The notes beneath the pieces are model-generated. The model saw only the letters and a list, made by a program, of their open reading frames with translations, did not search any database and had not been told where the DNA came from. From an uncultured Eubacterium sp. (GTDB lineage: Bacteria > Bacillota > Clostridia > Lachnospirales > Lachnospiraceae), in contig CAJGDH010000018.1 in the NCBI GenBank assembly GCA_904502145.1, positions 1 through 15,571 on the forward strand: a stretch of 15,571 bases of DNA. Direction: 5' to 3'. Positions 14,284 to 15,571 of this stretch are shown one piece after another. Every line of letters begins with the position of its first letter. Position 1 is the stretch's first letter. Position numbers and translations under genes: made by a program.

Positions 14284-14300
14284 CCTACGAATAATATAAT
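14271..14300 (+). promoter_or_regulatory. Possible promoter of the PocR-sensor gene
   Basis: TATAAT (14295-14300) is a perfect -10. The best -35 is TTATGT (14271-14276) with an 18-bp spacer, a weak match inside the right arm of the inverted repeat. A weak -35 covered by a repeat suggests a regulated, perhaps activated, promoter. The leader would be about 60 nt. Confidence 0.4.
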
Positions 14301-14365
14301 GTTTGTTTAATTTTTTACAGTTTTAATTGAAAAATTACGACTTAGAATCAGATTACGGAGTAGCT

Positions 14366-15571
14366 ATGAATAAAGACAAAATGATCATAGAAAACCGAAA
14401 CAAAGATGTCAGCCTGATCGGGATATTCGGGGCTGATGAGATCGGTGATCTTCAGGCCAGGATCGCCAGGGCAACCGGTTTTTCCGTCTCCACCATTGAC
14501 TACCGGGGAAATAAGGTGGTTGCCGGGTATTTTCAGGAGGCATACAGGACCTGGCTTTCCAAAAACAACGATGTCCAGATGAACGGGATTACGGAAGCCC
14601 TGTCCGCTGCAAAAGCAGCCATCATAAACCGGCCTTACCTCTTTTCCGAACAGGATGGCCTGGTTAAGGCAGCGGTTCCGATCGTTGTCAACGGGCAGTA
14701 CCTGGGTGCCCTGATCTGCGGCTATGTGTTCTGCGAGGATCCGGATTACATTGATCCCTCAACCGGGGATGTGATGATCCATCCGGAAGCGGGACCGGGG
14801 GCAGTAAAAAAAGATGATCGGTATGACAAAGCTTTGCTTAAGGACATTCCGGTCTGCCCGGCGGAAAAGATCAGTGATATCACCGAATTGATCTCCTTCC
14901 TGGTCAAAGAGATGTGCAGGAAAGAAGATTATGCCATGAAGCTTGGCGACTCCGAGCACAACAAGGTTCATCTGTGGGATCTGCGTAAGAAGAACAGGGA
15001 GCTGAAGAAGTCCATTCAGGAGATGAAGCTTGTTTCCATGAAGAACAATATCCAGCCTCAGGTGCTTCTGAACATGCTGGCCACCCTCTTCAATTTCGCG
15101 GTGCTGGAGGATGCGGTAAAGACCCAGGAGATCGCGGATATCTTTACTTCTTTTCTGAGGTATTATGTGGAATTCGGAAGGGACTATGTGTCTGTGGGGC
15201 AGGAGATCCAGCAGATCGGACGATATCTGGAGGTGCTGAAAAAGCAATACCAGGACCGTGTGGAGGTTGTGATCGAGCGTTCCCAGGAGGATGACAGCCA
15301 GCTGATCCCCAAACTGATCATCTTTCCCCTGGTGGAGTACATCGTCAATTTCGGTGTGCTGAACAGTAATTACCGGGGGATCATCCGGCTGGAAACAGAA
15401 TATACCATGGACCGGTGTGTGGTTACCATCCAGTTTGAACATACCAGTAAATACCTGAAAAATGTGGGTTACCTCAATGAATCAGGAAATGTATACGACG
15501 AGAGGTTCTATCTTGAGCAGCTCAATCTCCTTGAGCAGCGTATCTCCTATGAATATTCGGAGGATTATAAA
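14366..15571 (+). CDS. PocR-domain sensor protein with a degenerate histidine-kinase module, 3' partial
   Basis: The frame is open from ATG 14366 to the window edge (402 codons, no stop). CGGAG lies 5 nt before the start. Residues about 14-125 resemble a PocR ligand-binding domain: LIGIFGADEIGDLQARIARATGFSV, then AAVPIVVNGQYLGALICGYVF. The conserved Cys residues usual in such domains are absent from the matching places (EQDGL where CxxGL is common). Residues about 205-402 follow the layout of a YesM/LytS-type kinase: a helix RKKNRELKKS, the H-box region NIQPQVLLNML (229-238), and PLVEYIVNFG (321-330). The phospho-acceptor His of the usual PHFLFN is Gln232, the N-box Asn of PLVENAIKHG is Tyr325, and no DNG-type G1 box is seen. 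It is probably a cytoplasmic ligand sensor without kinase activity. No membrane helix is present. Confidence 0.8.
   Translation, partial: MNKDKMIIENRNKDVSLIGIFGADEIGDLQARIARATGFSVSTIDYRGNKVVAGYFQEAYRTWLSKNNDVQMNGITEALSAAKAAIINRPYLFSEQDGLVKAAVPIVVNGQYLGALICGYVFCEDPDYIDPSTGDVMIHPEAGPGAVKKDDRYDKALLKDIPVCPAEKISDITELISFLVKEMCRKEDYAMKLGDSEHNKVHLWDLRKKNRELKKSIQEMKLVSMKNNIQPQVLLNMLATLFNFAVLEDAVKTQEIADIFTSFLRYYVEFGRDYVSVGQEIQQIGRYLEVLKKQYQDRVEVVIERSQEDDSQLIPKLIIFPLVEYIVNFGVLNSNYRGIIRLETEYTMDRCVVTIQFEHTSKYLKNVGYLNESGNVYDERFYLEQLNLLEQRISYEYSEDYK

Larger units (their letters stand above)
14039..14365. other. AT-rich gap before the PocR-sensor gene
   Basis: This stretch of about 330 bp holds no convincing long gene. 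It contains a hairpin with a 22-codon ORF on its right arm (14047-14132), a 10-bp direct repeat ATAAATGTGT at 14155-14164 and 14205-14214 (exactly 50 bp apart), the palindrome TGATATATCA at 14193-14202, a 17-bp inverted repeat (14220-14283) and a TATAAT at 14295-14300. It looks like a regulatory region for the downstream gene. Confidence 0.6.

Noticed and set aside
14759..15442. Minus-strand open frame of 227 codons at the right edge
   Set aside because: The plus strand encodes a coherent PocR/kinase-like protein with a ribosome-binding site. The minus frame is its shadow, rich in His and Gln.

Overview
The window looks like chromosome of an anaerobic, meso-DAP-containing Bacillota, most likely a Clostridia of the Lachnospiraceae type. 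The reasons are an [FeFe]-hydrogenase maturase (HydF), an anaerobic-type corrin methyltransferase (CbiL), diaminopimelate dehydrogenase (Ddh), strong GGAGG ribosome-binding sites, sigma-A-like promoters, and roughly 50% GC genes separated by AT-rich gaps. The genus is not resolved. I see no tRNA, rRNA, CRISPR array, insertion sequence or phage gene.

Layout. The left edge holds the start of a minus-strand MATE efflux gene with a perfect-consensus promoter. It diverges from hydF (324-1526). A secreted NlpC/P60 peptidase with Ser/Pro/Gly-repeat and Lys-rich coiled-coil regions follows (1614-3191). It converges on a minus-strand membrane-anchored surface protein built from two copies of a Tyr-rich beta domain (3280-4401), and the two share a bidirectional terminator. 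From 4579 to 10301 runs a probable six-gene operon: cbiL, a DrrA-like ABC ATPase, its ABC-2 permease, an ADP-ribosylglycohydrolase, lysA and a nitroreductase-like flavoprotein, closed by a clear terminator. A second unit holds ddh and a TetR-family regulator (10560-12185). After a gap rich in palindromes comes a PutP-like sodium:solute symporter (12396-13940) with its own terminator. A 425-bp, mostly non-coding AT-rich gap follows, and the window ends inside a PocR-domain sensor protein (14366 to the edge).

How the parts may work together. Ddh and LysA are the last two steps of the dehydrogenase route to meso-DAP and lysine, placed in neighbouring transcription units. The ABC pair is probably an exporter, cargo unknown. 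The TetR protein is the obvious candidate to bind the palindromes in front of the symporter. The NlpC/P60 enzyme and the duplicated-domain protein are cell-envelope proteins.

Most worth a second look: the PocR protein, whose histidine-kinase module lacks the phospho-acceptor His, the N-box Asn and a recognisable G1 box; the inverted repeats in front of it and in front of the symporter; the duplicated surface domain; and the mixed content of the six-gene operon. I did not find an obviously new multi-gene defence or biosynthetic system.
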